NCBI RefSeq assembly: GCF_000306945.1
Contig: NC_018518.1
Coordinates: 3,658,001-3,722,000, forward strand
DNA length: 64,000 bases
Source: Bordetella pertussis 18323
GTDB lineage: Bacteria > Pseudomonadota > Gammaproteobacteria > Burkholderiales > Burkholderiaceae_B
Direction of reading: 5' to 3'
The notes under the pieces: model-generated
What the model saw: the letters and a program-made list of their open reading frames with translations, nothing else
Told to the model about the DNA's origin: nothing
Databases searched by the model: none
Made by a program: the position numbers and the translations under genes
Shown: piece after piece, positions 27,896 to 36,129 of the stretch
Numbering within the stretch: position 1 is the first letter of the stretch
Layout of the letters: the number at the start of each line of letters is the position of its first letter

Positions 27896-29122
27896 CTACG
27901 CAAATGCGGGCTCGAAATCCACCAGATCAGTGCCTTGCATGCCGAGCCCCCTGGCCACGACGCGCCAGCTGCCTACGGCCTGAGCTACCTCCGTCCAGAT
28001 TGCGGCCGCTTCTTCCGCAGCCAATCTGAAGTAAGGCGCCCCTTCCATCAACATGTCCCGGCTCTCAATCGGCCCGGAATCCTCCGTCAACCATGTCTTG
28101 CTCTCGCGGCGATCCCCTGGCATCGGATTGAGGTCGAATGCTGGCGACAGACGCCAGCCATGGTTACGCGAGTCATACAGGAACCCGGTATTCCGCAAAT
28201 GGTCATCGGTATTGCAGATCAGAAAATTGAGGACCAGCCGGCGCCACAACTGATGTATGTCGGCAATCGGGTCCGCACCTTCCCGCAGCAGGACATCGAC
28301 CAGTTCCGTATAGGCGTGCACGGTGTCCCGGCCATCAGACTGCAGCATCGTCGCGGCCGATACATAGGGAATACGGCCGCCATCGTCGGTACGATCGAAC
28401 CGCCGGATGATGGCAACCGCCGTCCCGCCGATCAACTCCACACGCGCCGCTGCCACCTTGATGCCTGCTTTGGCAGCAAGATGCATGGCCAGCACTTCGC
28501 CTCGGATGACATCGCGTCGGTCAGCCTGGCTGGGAAACTTGCCCAATGCCAGGCGGCCATCCGTATCCCGCACGCTCGATTTGGGCCGAGCTCCGCCCAG
28601 CGAAGTCCCTTGCCCGAGCAGATATTGCAGGTCGCGCGCGGTCTCCGTTCCAGCCTCCAACGCTCGAGCCGCTTGCACGACCTTATCCAGCTCCACCAAC
28701 GGCGGCACATGCCCGGGCGTTGCGCCTGAGCGCAAATAGACTTTGGCGTGAGGATCGAAAAGCCGCAGCGCGCCGACACGAGCCTCGTCATCGACCCACA
28801 TCAGGAAGTCGACAGGCTCCAGCGGAGGCGTCTCTCCGTCCTGCTGTCGCAACCTCGCATGCGCACGCCGGATCACGCGTTCGCCCCACGAGTCCGGCGC
28901 AGTGTCCTCCAGCGCGCGAAAGAATACTTCCTGAGGGTGCTGTACGCTGAGGACGGGCAGCAAATCAGGCGACAGCGTGAAGAACCTCGCATCGCGCAAC
29001 CAGCGCTCGTCGTAGCTGAACGCACTGCGCTTGCCGCTGCCCAGATACAAGCGCCCGACAACCTGGCCGGTAGATCCCAGATGCACTTCCAGGTCCTGAC
29101 GCCTCAAGGACTTGGTCGCCAT
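27896..29122 (-). CDS. HipA-family serine/threonine kinase toxin
   Basis: A 408-residue HipA-type kinase. The N-terminal subdomain has VVGRLYLGSGKRSAFSYDERWL; the glycine-rich loop is GTSLGGARPKSSV (about 172-184), with the Ser that HipA-type kinases autophosphorylate. The catalytic loop is FLICNTDDHLRNTGF (D306/D307 region) and the metal-binding motif is LSPAFDLNP (D330). In E. coli HipA phosphorylates Glu-tRNA synthetase and causes dormancy; the target here is unknown. Its start overlaps the HipB-like stop by one base (TGATG), the usual antitoxin-toxin coupling. All key residues look intact, so it may be active. Confidence 0.88.
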   Translation of the reverse strand: MATKSLRRQDLEVHLGSTGQVVGRLYLGSGKRSAFSYDERWLRDARFFTLSPDLLPVLSVQHPQEVFFRALEDTAPDSWGERVIRRAHARLRQQDGETPPLEPVDFLMWVDDEARVGALRLFDPHAKVYLRSGATPGHVPPLVELDKVVQAARALEAGTETARDLQYLLGQGTSLGGARPKSSVRDTDGRLALGKFPSQADRRDVIRGEVLAMHLAAKAGIKVAAARVELIGGTAVAIIRRFDRTDDGGRIPYVSAATMLQSDGRDTVHAYTELVDVLLREGADPIADIHQLWRRLVLNFLICNTDDHLRNTGFLYDSRNHGWRLSPAFDLNPMPGDRRESKTWLTEDSGPIESRDMLMEGAPYFRLAAEEAAAIWTEVAQAVGSWRVVARGLGMQGTDLVDFEPAFA

Positions 29123-29541
29123 CAGAAACCCTCCAGTTCATCGGCGTCATCGGACGCACCTTCCTTGACTGCAGCGGAATGACCGACTCGCGGCTTGCTG
29201 CCGCGAACCGTACGCACTCGTTGCGGCAGTTGCTCCCGCACCAGTTCCATCCCCAGCACATCATTCTCGGTGGCCATCACGCGCAGCACATCGTCAAGAC
29301 GGCCAAGCACATGCAAGGCGCGCAGGAAAGTATGCAAGGCAGTGCCGGGATGGCCGTCTTCCATACGCCTGACTGTACTGAGCGAAGTGCCAACACGCTG
29401 CGCCAAGTCTTCCTGGCTCAAGCGACGCACACGGCGCGCGGTGGAGATGTCCTGTCCAAGGCGTTGCAACGCACGCTCCACAGGCCGAGGCATCGCGACC
29501 CGCGGGCTGCAATTTCTCTGTTCGGAAGTCGGCATGCGCAC
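29122..29541 (-). CDS. HipB-like XRE-family antitoxin/regulator
   Basis: A 139-residue protein with one Cro/XRE helix-turn-helix (about residues 28-75: LGQDISTARRVRRLSQEDLA, VGTSLSTVRRMEDGHPGTALHTFLRAL). It is expected to bind and silence the HipA-like kinase and to repress the operon. The tail (about 95-139) is charged and probably disordered, longer than in E. coli HipB (88 residues). Start could be 29541, 29535 or an internal Met (MPRPVERAL); the HTH is in all versions. An 11-bp inverted repeat lies just upstream. Confidence 0.82.
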   Translation of the reverse strand: MRMPTSEQRNCSPRVAMPRPVERALQRLGQDISTARRVRRLSQEDLAQRVGTSLSTVRRMEDGHPGTALHTFLRALHVLGRLDDVLRVMATENDVLGMELVREQLPQRVRTVRGSKPRVGHSAAVKEGASDDADELEGF

Positions 29542-29578
29542 ACCTGCTCAGATATGGATGAAAATCGCCACTAGGCGC

Positions 29579-29644
29579 TCATATTTGAACATATCGACAC
29601 AGCACAATCAACGAGGCGACTTAACAATAAAAATTCAAATATGA
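29579..29644. promoter_or_regulatory. 11-bp inverted repeat upstream of hipBA, candidate operator
   Basis: TCATATTTGAA (29579-29589) and its exact complement TTCAAATATGA (29634-29644) lie 38-103 bp before the antitoxin start, in an AT-rich 183 bp gap. Two spaced half-sites suggest binding by the HipB-like protein, but the arms differ from the E. coli HipB site. Confidence 0.5.
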
Positions 29645-29724
29645 ATGTTTAATTTAGTTAAAGGCTTATAAAAGAACGAAGTACTCTGCAAGCCCTGTAA
29701 TCAGCGAAGCGAGCGACGGATCAG

Positions 29725-30666
29725 TTAAGTACCAACCTCGTTAAACCAATGAACTACTTCGAACAAATGTGGCTCAGTGGTCAACAACATCCGAACGGCT
29801 TCAAGCACACGGTGTGACACGACAGGATTACGCGCGCCCGCACGTGCTTCGCCGATAGTGAAGCCGCAGAATCGCTCGCCGTTGTTTGACAGCGTCAGCG
29901 CGATCACTCGGTAACCGACCTCTACCGGCAGGCCTAAAGCAAGCACTCTACCTTCTTGCCGCCTGGCACTGGCCAGAGGGAAAGGGTCGAATATAAAGTA
30001 CTCACCTGTTTCTATCAGCTCACCATTCGAGCCCGCGATGTCAGATATCTCTGGAACCTCCCAGTGCATATGCGAGGGCATAGACTCCGGCACAGAGATA
30101 TGTACTAAACCCACAAATGGGAAACCATAGCACAGCAACCCTCTTACCTGTGCTCTCCCCATTGTGTTTGCATTCCGCCCCGGATTGCTAATTGATGGAC
30201 GAACGATCTTGGCTTCAATGGCAATCGTCCGTTCTAAGAGGATTTCGTTGTCAGAGAACGGAACGATCAAACAGTCAACGTCTCCTGGCCGTTGATCAGG
30301 AGAAAGCTGCAGCTTGGCTCTTGGAATGTTGATCCCGACGTAAACGCTTTGAGCGAAGGCATGTTCAGGATAAGGAAATGCGGAGTCAAGCGCAAAGTAC
30401 ATCGTGCTGGCAAGCGCTTGCCGATTAGCAACAATACGCTTGAGAACTTCTGCCTCGGAGCTAAGCCAATCAAGCATAAGTGCCGCTATCTGACGGATTC
30501 GGAACGCACCAAGCAGTCTTGGGCGCGAAACGAGCCTGCTGTCCCAAAGAAAATCGCATCGAAATTCAGCTTCGGGCATCCGGAATGCCCGGGTCAGTTC
30601 CGGAACAGCACCGCCTATAACTGCCCCACCGTCCGCATGCTCCAAGGACGGAAGTTCGGTATCCAT
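29725..30666 (-). CDS. unrecognised protein with PD-(D/E)XK nuclease-like motifs
   Basis: A 313-residue protein from ATG 30666. I cannot name a family. Residues 128-153 show GDVDCLIVP, then 19 residues after D131 the EAK triad (E151, K153), followed by GRAQVRGLLCYGF with Q173. D-(19)-E-x-K on predicted strands, followed by a helix with Gln, is the layout of PD-(D/E)XK nucleases. Elsewhere there are RPRLLGAFRIRQIAALMLDW and FEVVHWFNE at the C-terminus. No signal peptide or membrane segment is seen. The frame is also open upstream to 30918, but that part is antisense to a transposase remnant and not native. It lies 183 bp downstream of the hipBA promoter region, on the same strand and upstream of it in transcription order. 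Codon use is less GC-rich than in core genes. Function is not assigned; a role in DNA or RNA cleavage is inference only. Confidence 0.6.
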   Translation of the reverse strand: MDTELPSLEHADGGAVIGGAVPELTRAFRMPEAEFRCDFLWDSRLVSRPRLLGAFRIRQIAALMLDWLSSEAEVLKRIVANRQALASTMYFALDSAFPYPEHAFAQSVYVGINIPRAKLQLSPDQRPGDVDCLIVPFSDNEILLERTIAIEAKIVRPSISNPGRNANTMGRAQVRGLLCYGFPFVGLVHISVPESMPSHMHWEVPEISDIAGSNGELIETGEYFIFDPFPLASARRQEGRVLALGLPVEVGYRVIALTLSNNGERFCGFTIGEARAGARNPVVSHRVLEAVRMLLTTEPHLFEVVHWFNEVGT

Positions 30667-30712
30667 ATGGGTTTGCGGTGAAAGTTGGAACGGGTGATGG
30701 CGTAAAAGGGCA

Positions 30713-30935
30713 TAGCGATCCGCTATATCCAGCCTGGCAAGCCAAATCAGAACGCCTTTATCGAGCGCTTCAATCGAACTTATCGGACCGAGGTGCTCGA
30801 CGCGCACCTGTTCGCCAACCTTGAGCTGGTCCAAGCGATTACCGATCAATGGCTGGTCGATTACAACCAGTACCCGTCCGCACAAATCGCTGGGCGGCCT
30901 CCCGCCGATGCAATTCATGCCCCGGTTAACCCTCG
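30713..30935 (+). pseudogene. IS3-family transposase C-terminal remnant
   Basis: The frame reads IQPGKPNQNAFIERFNRTYR then TEVLDAHLFANLELVQAITD and WLVDYNQ, the end of an IS3-family OrfB carrying the catalytic Glu (NAFIERFNRTYR). Everything before and the two Asp residues are missing, and the normal RPHEALG motif is already degraded (YPSAQIAGRPP). No inverted repeats were found. It marks an old IS insertion at the left edge of the aromatic operon. It is unrelated to IS481 and to the 4622-5828 element. Confidence 0.8.
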
Positions 30936-31089
30936 CTCCGGTCGTCTATCAGACAATGTCTACTTGACAGGGGGGGCTTACGACAGCAAACGCTCATGGC
31001 CCACTGCCTCTGCCTCGATCAAGGGCCGTTTGAACGACCATCGTGGTCCCTATTTTGAGTTGCATAAAGAGACGTACAACCGGCTCACA

Positions 31090-32064
31090 TCACTCGTCTT
31101 CTTTCAGCGCTTCGGTGGCGGAGGCTCCCCAAGCGCGTACATTTTCATTAAATAGCGCCTGCCACTCTCCGGGCGATGTAGACGGTGTTATCGGAACAGT
31201 GCCGCTTGCAACGACTAATTTTTGCATCTCGGGCTTAGCCAAAATTTTATTAACCGCCACGTTCAGGATTTGCGTTATCGCTGGTGACAGGCCTGCTGGA
31301 GCAAACAAGCCAAACCAACCTACATCATCATACGAAATGCCAGCCTCGACAAGCGTTGGCACATCTGGCAGCGCCTGAGCCCGCACAGGTCCTGTTATGG
31401 CCAATGCTTTCAATTTCCCATCTTTGACCATGGGCATCATCGATATAACATCGAGAATGCCAATGGACACCTGCCCGGACAGCAGCTCGGTGATTGCCTC
31501 GCTGCCACCCTTGTATGGAATGTGCAGCATTTTCATGCCTGCCAACTCCTGTATTTTCTGCCCGGCGAGATGGGGTGGAGAGGCGACGCCAAAGGTAGCA
31601 AAAGAAATACTATCTTCATTTTGTTTTGCCGCTGCGACAAGATCTGAAATCGAGTTCAGTGGTGAGTTCGCACGCGTTACCACCAGCAACGGCACCATGG
31701 ATATCTGCGTTATTGCAGTAAAGTCCTTGATGGGGTGAAAGCTGAGATCTGGAAAAATGGCGGGAGCGATGGCAAATGGAGCGGATGTCATTAATAGTGT
31801 ATAGCCATCATTATCCGCACGCGCCACGGAAGCCGCCCCAATATTACCGGCAGCTCCACTCCGATTTACCACAATGACCGGCTGCTTTAACTCCCTGCCT
31901 AACTGTTCTGCAAGGGCGCGGCCCATGATATCCGTGCCCCCACCGGGTGGGAACGGTACGACCAGTGTAATAGCTTTGTCGGGATAGGCCGCAGCATTCG
32001 CACCCCCCCATGCCCCTAAGATACCGAGCGCCGTTCCCACTACCGTCTTAGCAATCCAGTTCAT
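31090..32064 (-). CDS. Bug (TctC)-family periplasmic solute-binding protein
   Basis: A 324-residue precursor with a signal peptide (TVVGTALGILGAWGGANAAA). The Bug signature YPDKAITLVVPFPPGGGTD is followed by KQPVIVVNRSGAAGNIGAA, LHIPYKGGSEAITELLSGQV and PDVPTLVEAGI. Bug proteins bind carboxylic or aromatic acids, amino acids or related anions, and are exceptionally numerous in Bordetella. This is the last gene of the AT-richer minus-strand operon, so it probably binds the substrate of the dioxygenase system or a product. No TctA/TctB permease is nearby. Confidence 0.88.
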   Translation of the reverse strand: MNWIAKTVVGTALGILGAWGGANAAAYPDKAITLVVPFPPGGGTDIMGRALAEQLGRELKQPVIVVNRSGAAGNIGAASVARADNDGYTLLMTSAPFAIAPAIFPDLSFHPIKDFTAITQISMVPLLVVTRANSPLNSISDLVAAAKQNEDSISFATFGVASPPHLAGQKIQELAGMKMLHIPYKGGSEAITELLSGQVSIGILDVISMMPMVKDGKLKALAITGPVRAQALPDVPTLVEAGISYDDVGWFGLFAPAGLSPAITQILNVAVNKILAKPEMQKLVVASGTVPITPSTSPGEWQALFNENVRAWGASATEALKEDE

Positions 32065-32120
32065 TTGTCTCTTCCTTTATTTTTAATATGATTTATTTTT
32101 ACTGGAAAGGTCGGCCCTGC

Positions 32121-32702
32121 TTAATTGTGAGTAATTTTTGTTCCCAGCAACGTTGCAAACTGAGCAATCCACGCCGGGTGTGAAGGCCAGGCAAAGGCGG
32201 TAACCAAGTTTCTATCGGTAATCGCTTCATCCATGGGAATATCGACATACGTCCCCCCCGCGGCTGTCACCTCGGGGGCGCAGGTGTTATAGCAGGCGCA
32301 TTTATACCCTTCCAACACACCCGCAGTACTGAGAATTTGAATGCCGTGGCAGATACAGGCAACTGGCTTTTCGGCTTCAAAGAAATAACGAACCAACGCC
32401 AACAATTTCGAGTTGAGACGCAAATACTCGGGCGCCCTGCCTCCCGGGATCACCAGTCCGTCGTACTTCTCCATCTCTATCTGATCGAATGAAGCATTCA
32501 ATGTGAACCTGTGGCCCGGCTTTTCACTATAGGTTTGCGCTCCTTCGAAGTCATGAACGGCTGTCATGACGTAGTCCCCAGCAGCCTTGTCCGGGCACAC
32601 AGCATCCACCTGATACCCGAGCGCCTGAAAGGCCTGAAAAGGCACCATCACTTCATAATCTTCAACGTAGTCCCCTACAAGCATCAGCAATTTCCTGGCC
32701 AT
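32121..32702 (-). CDS. DJ-1/PfpI-family protein
   Basis: A 193-residue class I glutamine amidotransferase-like protein. The nucleophile elbow is [11 protein letters not shown] (Cys about 115), preceded by [16 protein letters not shown] with the partner Glu/Arg region. N-terminal [22 protein letters not shown] carries the conserved acidic residue. Members act as glyoxalases, chaperones, proteases or small-molecule hydrolases, so the activity is open. It lies 12 bp after the Rieske ferredoxin gene, clearly in the operon; a role on a ring-cleavage intermediate or in protection from reactive products is inference. Confidence 0.82.
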   Translation of the reverse strand: MARKLLMLVGDYVEDYEVMVPFQAFQALGYQVDAVCPDKAAGDYVMTAVHDFEGAQTYSEKPGHRFTLNASFDQIEMEKYDGLVIPGGRAPEYLRLNSKLLALVRYFFEAEKPVACICHGIQILSTAGVLEGYKCACYNTCAPEVTAAGGTYVDIPMDEAITDRNLVTAFAWPSHPAWIAQFATLLGTKITHN

Positions 32703-32714
32703 ACTGTTCTCCTA

Positions 32715-33032
32715 TTAATTATCCACACCTACGTAGACGACACCTTCTTTTACAGTCGTCTTGTATATCTGAATCGGCTTCTCTGCGGCGCCCAAGGGTT
32801 TCCCCGTTTCAAGATCCCACTGCCAGAGATGCTTGGTACATATCAATTTTGTTTTCTTGAACAATCCATTGCACAGCTTTTCATCCATATGTGGACAGAT
32901 AGCCTGGGCCGCGAAGAACTGCTCTCCATTTCGCATCAATATGATATCGAGCCCGTTAATTTTCTTTTCAACTATATCGCCTTCTCTTATCTCATTTTCT
33001 TCGCAGGCTTTAACCAAGTTAGCGCCCGTCAC
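32715..33032 (-). CDS. Rieske [2Fe-2S] ferredoxin of an aromatic dioxygenase system
   Basis: A 105-residue soluble ferredoxin. Cluster ligands are in AICPHMDEKL (C-x-H) and ICTKHLWQWDLETG (C-x2-H), with about 17 residues between. The WQWDLETGKP ending and small size match ferredoxins that pass electrons from reductase to the terminal ring-hydroxylating oxygenase. The spacing motif MDEKLCNGLF between the ligand pairs is normal for the group. The reductase gene precedes it by 103 bp. Confidence 0.9.
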   Translation of the reverse strand: MTGANLVKACEENEIREGDIVEKKINGLDIILMRNGEQFFAAQAICPHMDEKLCNGLFKKTKLICTKHLWQWDLETGKPLGAAEKPIQIYKTTVKEGVVYVGVDN

Positions 33033-33135
33033 AGAGAACCTTTATTTAAATATGCAGTGATCGTTTTCACTGCTCTTTGAAAAAATATTTCCAGGGCTTT
33101 CGGAATTTGGGCTTTCAATGATAATCGCTGCAACT

Positions 33136-34197
33136 TCAAACAAAACTATCGCACTCGATATCAAGCGCATCGATCTCTGTGTTGATCATCAGCTGCCTAA
33201 TCGTATGATCCACCATCGGCGGTGGCCCTGAAATATATACTTCCTTGCCTTCCCAGCTTATGCTCGCATCATTAACGATGTGATCAGCGGGATACCCTGT
33301 AAAAAACTCGATATACGGGAATCGGCCCCTGTCCTGTACGCTTGGCGATATATCGCTGCATACGGCAACCCGGAGGTTGGAATGAACCGCCGCATATCGA
33401 TTGAACACTCCGATAAGGTCGATGGGCGATGTGTCTCGAACACCCCAGAATATCGTCAGGTGCCGATCATCTATGTAATGGGAGGAAATGGCCCACTCCA
33501 ATGTGGACAGAGCCACCGACACGCCCGACCCGCCGACTAACATGACAAGTTCGTTATCTTTCTTGGGACGGATGTAGGCTTTACCCAGTGGCCCATATCC
33601 CTGCAATTGCATACCGATATTGTTGATATCACAGAGCTGCGGCGACATCGCTCCATTTGGGTTGCATGAAAGAATGAATTCCAACTGGCGGGAATCCTGC
33701 GCAAAATTTGCGACGGAATATGCGCGCGCCCGCCCCCCCGCCTTTGTAGCCAGCATCACATACTGGCCAGGTAAAAAACGAATGCTATCGTCAAGATCCA
33801 CCAATAAACGATACAAGCCAGAACCCAACGGCCGTACATCGTTAAGCGACGCGGCGTAATGTTTTGGCGCTGCCAAATCAGGCGGTACATTCTTGTCGTA
33901 TAAGGCCTCGAATACGCAATCAGACACGGCGTGGCTTTGACACAAATGCACCTCGGGGCATTCGCATGCTTGGCCCGCTGAATGCGAAACCTGTATGAAG
34001 TCGGTACCGGTATAGACTTTCAACGCTCCTTGAATGAGACGCGCCTTGCAAGAACCGCAGCTACCACTTGCGCAATGATAATTAAGCGGAACCGACTGCC
34101 GCAGCCCAGCTTGCAGTACCGATTCTTCTCCTGCAGCTACTGCAGCGTAATCGCCGACATCGTTCTTGAATAATATGCGTTGTTCTTGCTGCATCAA
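33136..34197 (-). CDS. NAD(P)H-dependent oxidoreductase with plant-type ferredoxin, FAD and NAD domains
   Basis: A 353-residue electron-transfer flavoprotein. N-terminal plant-type [2Fe-2S] domain (about 8-100): NYHCASGSCGSCKARL then CQSHAVSD gives the four Cys ligands. The FAD domain has RAYSVANFAQDSRQLEF (RxYS motif). The NAD domain has VMLVGGSGVSVALSTLEWA and the C-terminal YISGPPPMVDHTIRQL. The order matches reductases of multi-component ring-hydroxylating dioxygenases such as naphthalene and benzoate systems. It takes electrons from NAD(P)H and hands them to the Rieske ferredoxin. Start could be either of two adjacent Met codons. Confidence 0.9.
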   Translation of the reverse strand: MMQQEQRILFKNDVGDYAAVAAGEESVLQAGLRQSVPLNYHCASGSCGSCKARLIQGALKVYTGTDFIQVSHSAGQACECPEVHLCQSHAVSDCVFEALYDKNVPPDLAAPKHYAASLNDVRPLGSGLYRLLVDLDDSIRFLPGQYVMLATKAGGRARAYSVANFAQDSRQLEFILSCNPNGAMSPQLCDINNIGMQLQGYGPLGKAYIRPKKDNELVMLVGGSGVSVALSTLEWAISSHYIDDRHLTIFWGVRDTSPIDLIGVFNRYAAVHSNLRVAVCSDISPSVQDRGRFPYIEFFTGYPADHIVNDASISWEGKEVYISGPPPMVDHTIRQLMINTEIDALDIECDSFV

Positions 34198-34228
34198 TTT
34201 TTACCCTTCAAATAAGCCAGCATCTCAT

Positions 34229-35515
34229 CTATACAAAAACAAGGCTGATATATGGGAAAGCGGCAACGATAAGCCAGGCAACAAGAATTGGAATAATCAT
34301 TCTCACAATCTCGGCCATCAACTCCCCGTAATCTATTTTCATTGTCATCGACGTAATGAACAGATTCAGGCCATGCGGAGGGCTAATAAATCCTATCGAC
34401 GCGCCAATAATAAAAATCATGCCCCAGTGCACACCATTCATGCCAATTTCTGTTGCGATAGGAGCAAATATCGGCGCCAAAATCAGTATTACTGCAATGA
34501 CTTCCATGAACGTGCCGAAGAGCAAAACAATGCCCATCATTACCGCTAGCGTAACCGTTGCGCCATAAGCAGATGAAAGTTCTACCAACTGAACCAATAT
34601 CAAGTCTGGAATTTCCATTACGGAAAGAATCTGTTGAAACTGGATGGAAAAAACAACGATCGGCCCGATGATTCCGGTCACCGAAGCGCTTTCCATAAGT
34701 ATTTTTGGTATGTCTCGAATGCCAAACTGGCTAGACCAATATAGTCCGATCACCGCGCAGTAAATCGTGACGACGCCCGCGGCTTCGGTCGGGCTAAACA
34801 GGCCCGAATACAGGCCGACAAACAAAAGCGCGATAGCGATAAAGGCTGGGGTTGCCCCAAGCACCGAGGTTCCTACTTCTTTAAAGTAGCCATCTGTGGA
34901 TTTCGATGCGGGCTCATACTGACGCGTACGCATGATCGACACGAAAAATATGAACAGCAGTATGAGTATGCCTGGCAATATCGCTGCCAGATTCAGCTCA
35001 ACCGGAGAAACGTTAACCGTCAAGCTATAAATGATGATGATGGTGCTTGGCGGAATGAGTCCGCCAAGGATTCCGCCGGCGGCTACCGTCGCGCCTCCTC
35101 GTCGCATGGGAATTTGGGCCCGTTTAAATTCCGGAGCCATCAACTTGCCCATGGTCGCTGCAGCGGCTGCACTCGAACCACTAATGGCGCAAAACATGCC
35201 ACTGGCCAGCACCGAGGTGGCTGCCGTTCGACCTGGCACGGCACGGATAACCGCGCGCGAAAATTTGATCAATTGTTGTGAAACGCCGCCCGCGGTGAGT
35301 AGATCCCCCGTAGCAATAAATAAAGGTACTGCCAGGAATGTATAGTTCTTTAACGAATCAATGGACGTCAATCCCATACTCATCAAAGGATAATCAATTA
35401 CCCAATAAGATGTTGCCGCCACCCACACAGCAAGCAAGAGGACCATCGGCGTGCCGAGAATGAACAGCGCTATACAAAAAAATGAAATTAGTAAGAGCAT
35501 AAATAGTCCCGACAA
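34229..35515 (-). CDS. TRAP transporter large permease (DctM-type)
   Basis: A 428-residue inner-membrane protein with about twelve hydrophobic segments. The family core is evident in VPLFIATGDLLTAGGVSQQL, SGSSAAAAATMGKLMAPEF, GGLIPPSTIIIIYSLTVNVS and FISPPHGLNLFITSMTMK. It is the ion-coupled transport subunit that, with DctQ and the binding protein DctP, imports carboxylates. Its start lies 15 bp after the DctQ frame, which is broken, so the whole transporter is probably inactive unless DctM works alone or with another DctQ. Confidence 0.92.
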   Translation of the reverse strand: MSGLFMLLLISFFCIALFILGTPMVLLLAVWVAATSYWVIDYPLMSMGLTSIDSLKNYTFLAVPLFIATGDLLTAGGVSQQLIKFSRAVIRAVPGRTAATSVLASGMFCAISGSSAAAAATMGKLMAPEFKRAQIPMRRGGATVAAGGILGGLIPPSTIIIIYSLTVNVSPVELNLAAILPGILILLFIFFVSIMRTRQYEPASKSTDGYFKEVGTSVLGATPAFIAIALLFVGLYSGLFSPTEAAGVVTIYCAVIGLYWSSQFGIRDIPKILMESASVTGIIGPIVVFSIQFQQILSVMEIPDLILVQLVELSSAYGATVTLAVMMGIVLLFGTFMEVIAVILILAPIFAPIATEIGMNGVHWGMIFIIGASIGFISPPHGLNLFITSMTMKIDYGELMAEIVRMIIPILVAWLIVAAFPYISLVFV

Positions 35516-35530
35516 TTAATTTCAGCTGAC

Positions 35531-36069
35531 TCAAGCGCTCAAATAATTATTAATTCGCTCGTTTTCAAGAAAGTCCCACTGAAACAGAACCAGCCATAAC
35601 CGCTGAACAATTCTCAACATTGAAAAGGCCCAACCCAGGGGTACCCCCAAATTGATGATCCATGCGGGAATAGGCGTACTCATGACCATTTGCTCGGTCA
35701 CAAAATTGCTCGAGATAAGTTCGGCCGTACTCCAGAACACGACGGCGCCAATGGCCAGCCATAGAATTGCATCGATGACTTCCAATACTCTTCTGACAGG
35801 CGCAGGAAGGGAGTTTCTGATCTTTGTGAAGCCCAGGTTGGTTCCGTAGCGACAATGCCTTGCCATGGCAAACCAAGATAGCCAGATAAATGAGTACATC
35901 GCAATCTCAGGCCCCCACAAGTTGCTTGCTCTTGGAAAATGGCTCTGCGAATAGTCTCTCCGCCCACCAGACAGATGAGTATGAGATAAGTGACTATCAT
36001 CACCGAGTTCTCTATTCTCAGGAGAACCCGGTCAAGATTGGCGTTTGTGCAAATCTTCTTCAGCGTCAT
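35531..36069 (-). pseudogene. TRAP transporter small permease (DctQ-type), frameshifted
   Basis: The N-terminal part MTLKKICTNANLDRVLLRIE with its first helix VMIVTYLILICLVGGETIRR is in one frame from 36069. The rest (WGPEIAMYSFIWLSWFAMAR, VLEVIDAILWLAIGAVVFWS, IPAWIINLGVPLGWAFSMLR) is in another, down to 35531. The frame change lies near 35920-35935, around CAAGAGCAAGCAACTTGTGGGGG on the coding strand (only part shown by key bases GAGCAAGCAAC). Together the two pieces make a normal four-helix DctQ of about 175 residues. One indel therefore inactivates it. It sits between dctP and dctM as usual. Confidence 0.85.
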
Positions 36070-36129
36070 CTTTTCCCGCCGCTTTTAGTATTCAAATTTT
36101 TGATGCATTGGCGAATTGCAGAGACGTGC

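Noticed and set aside
30667..30918. N-terminal extension of the unrecognised gene to 30918
   Set aside because: These 84 codons are antisense to a clear IS3-family transposase remnant, so the frame is open only by chance.
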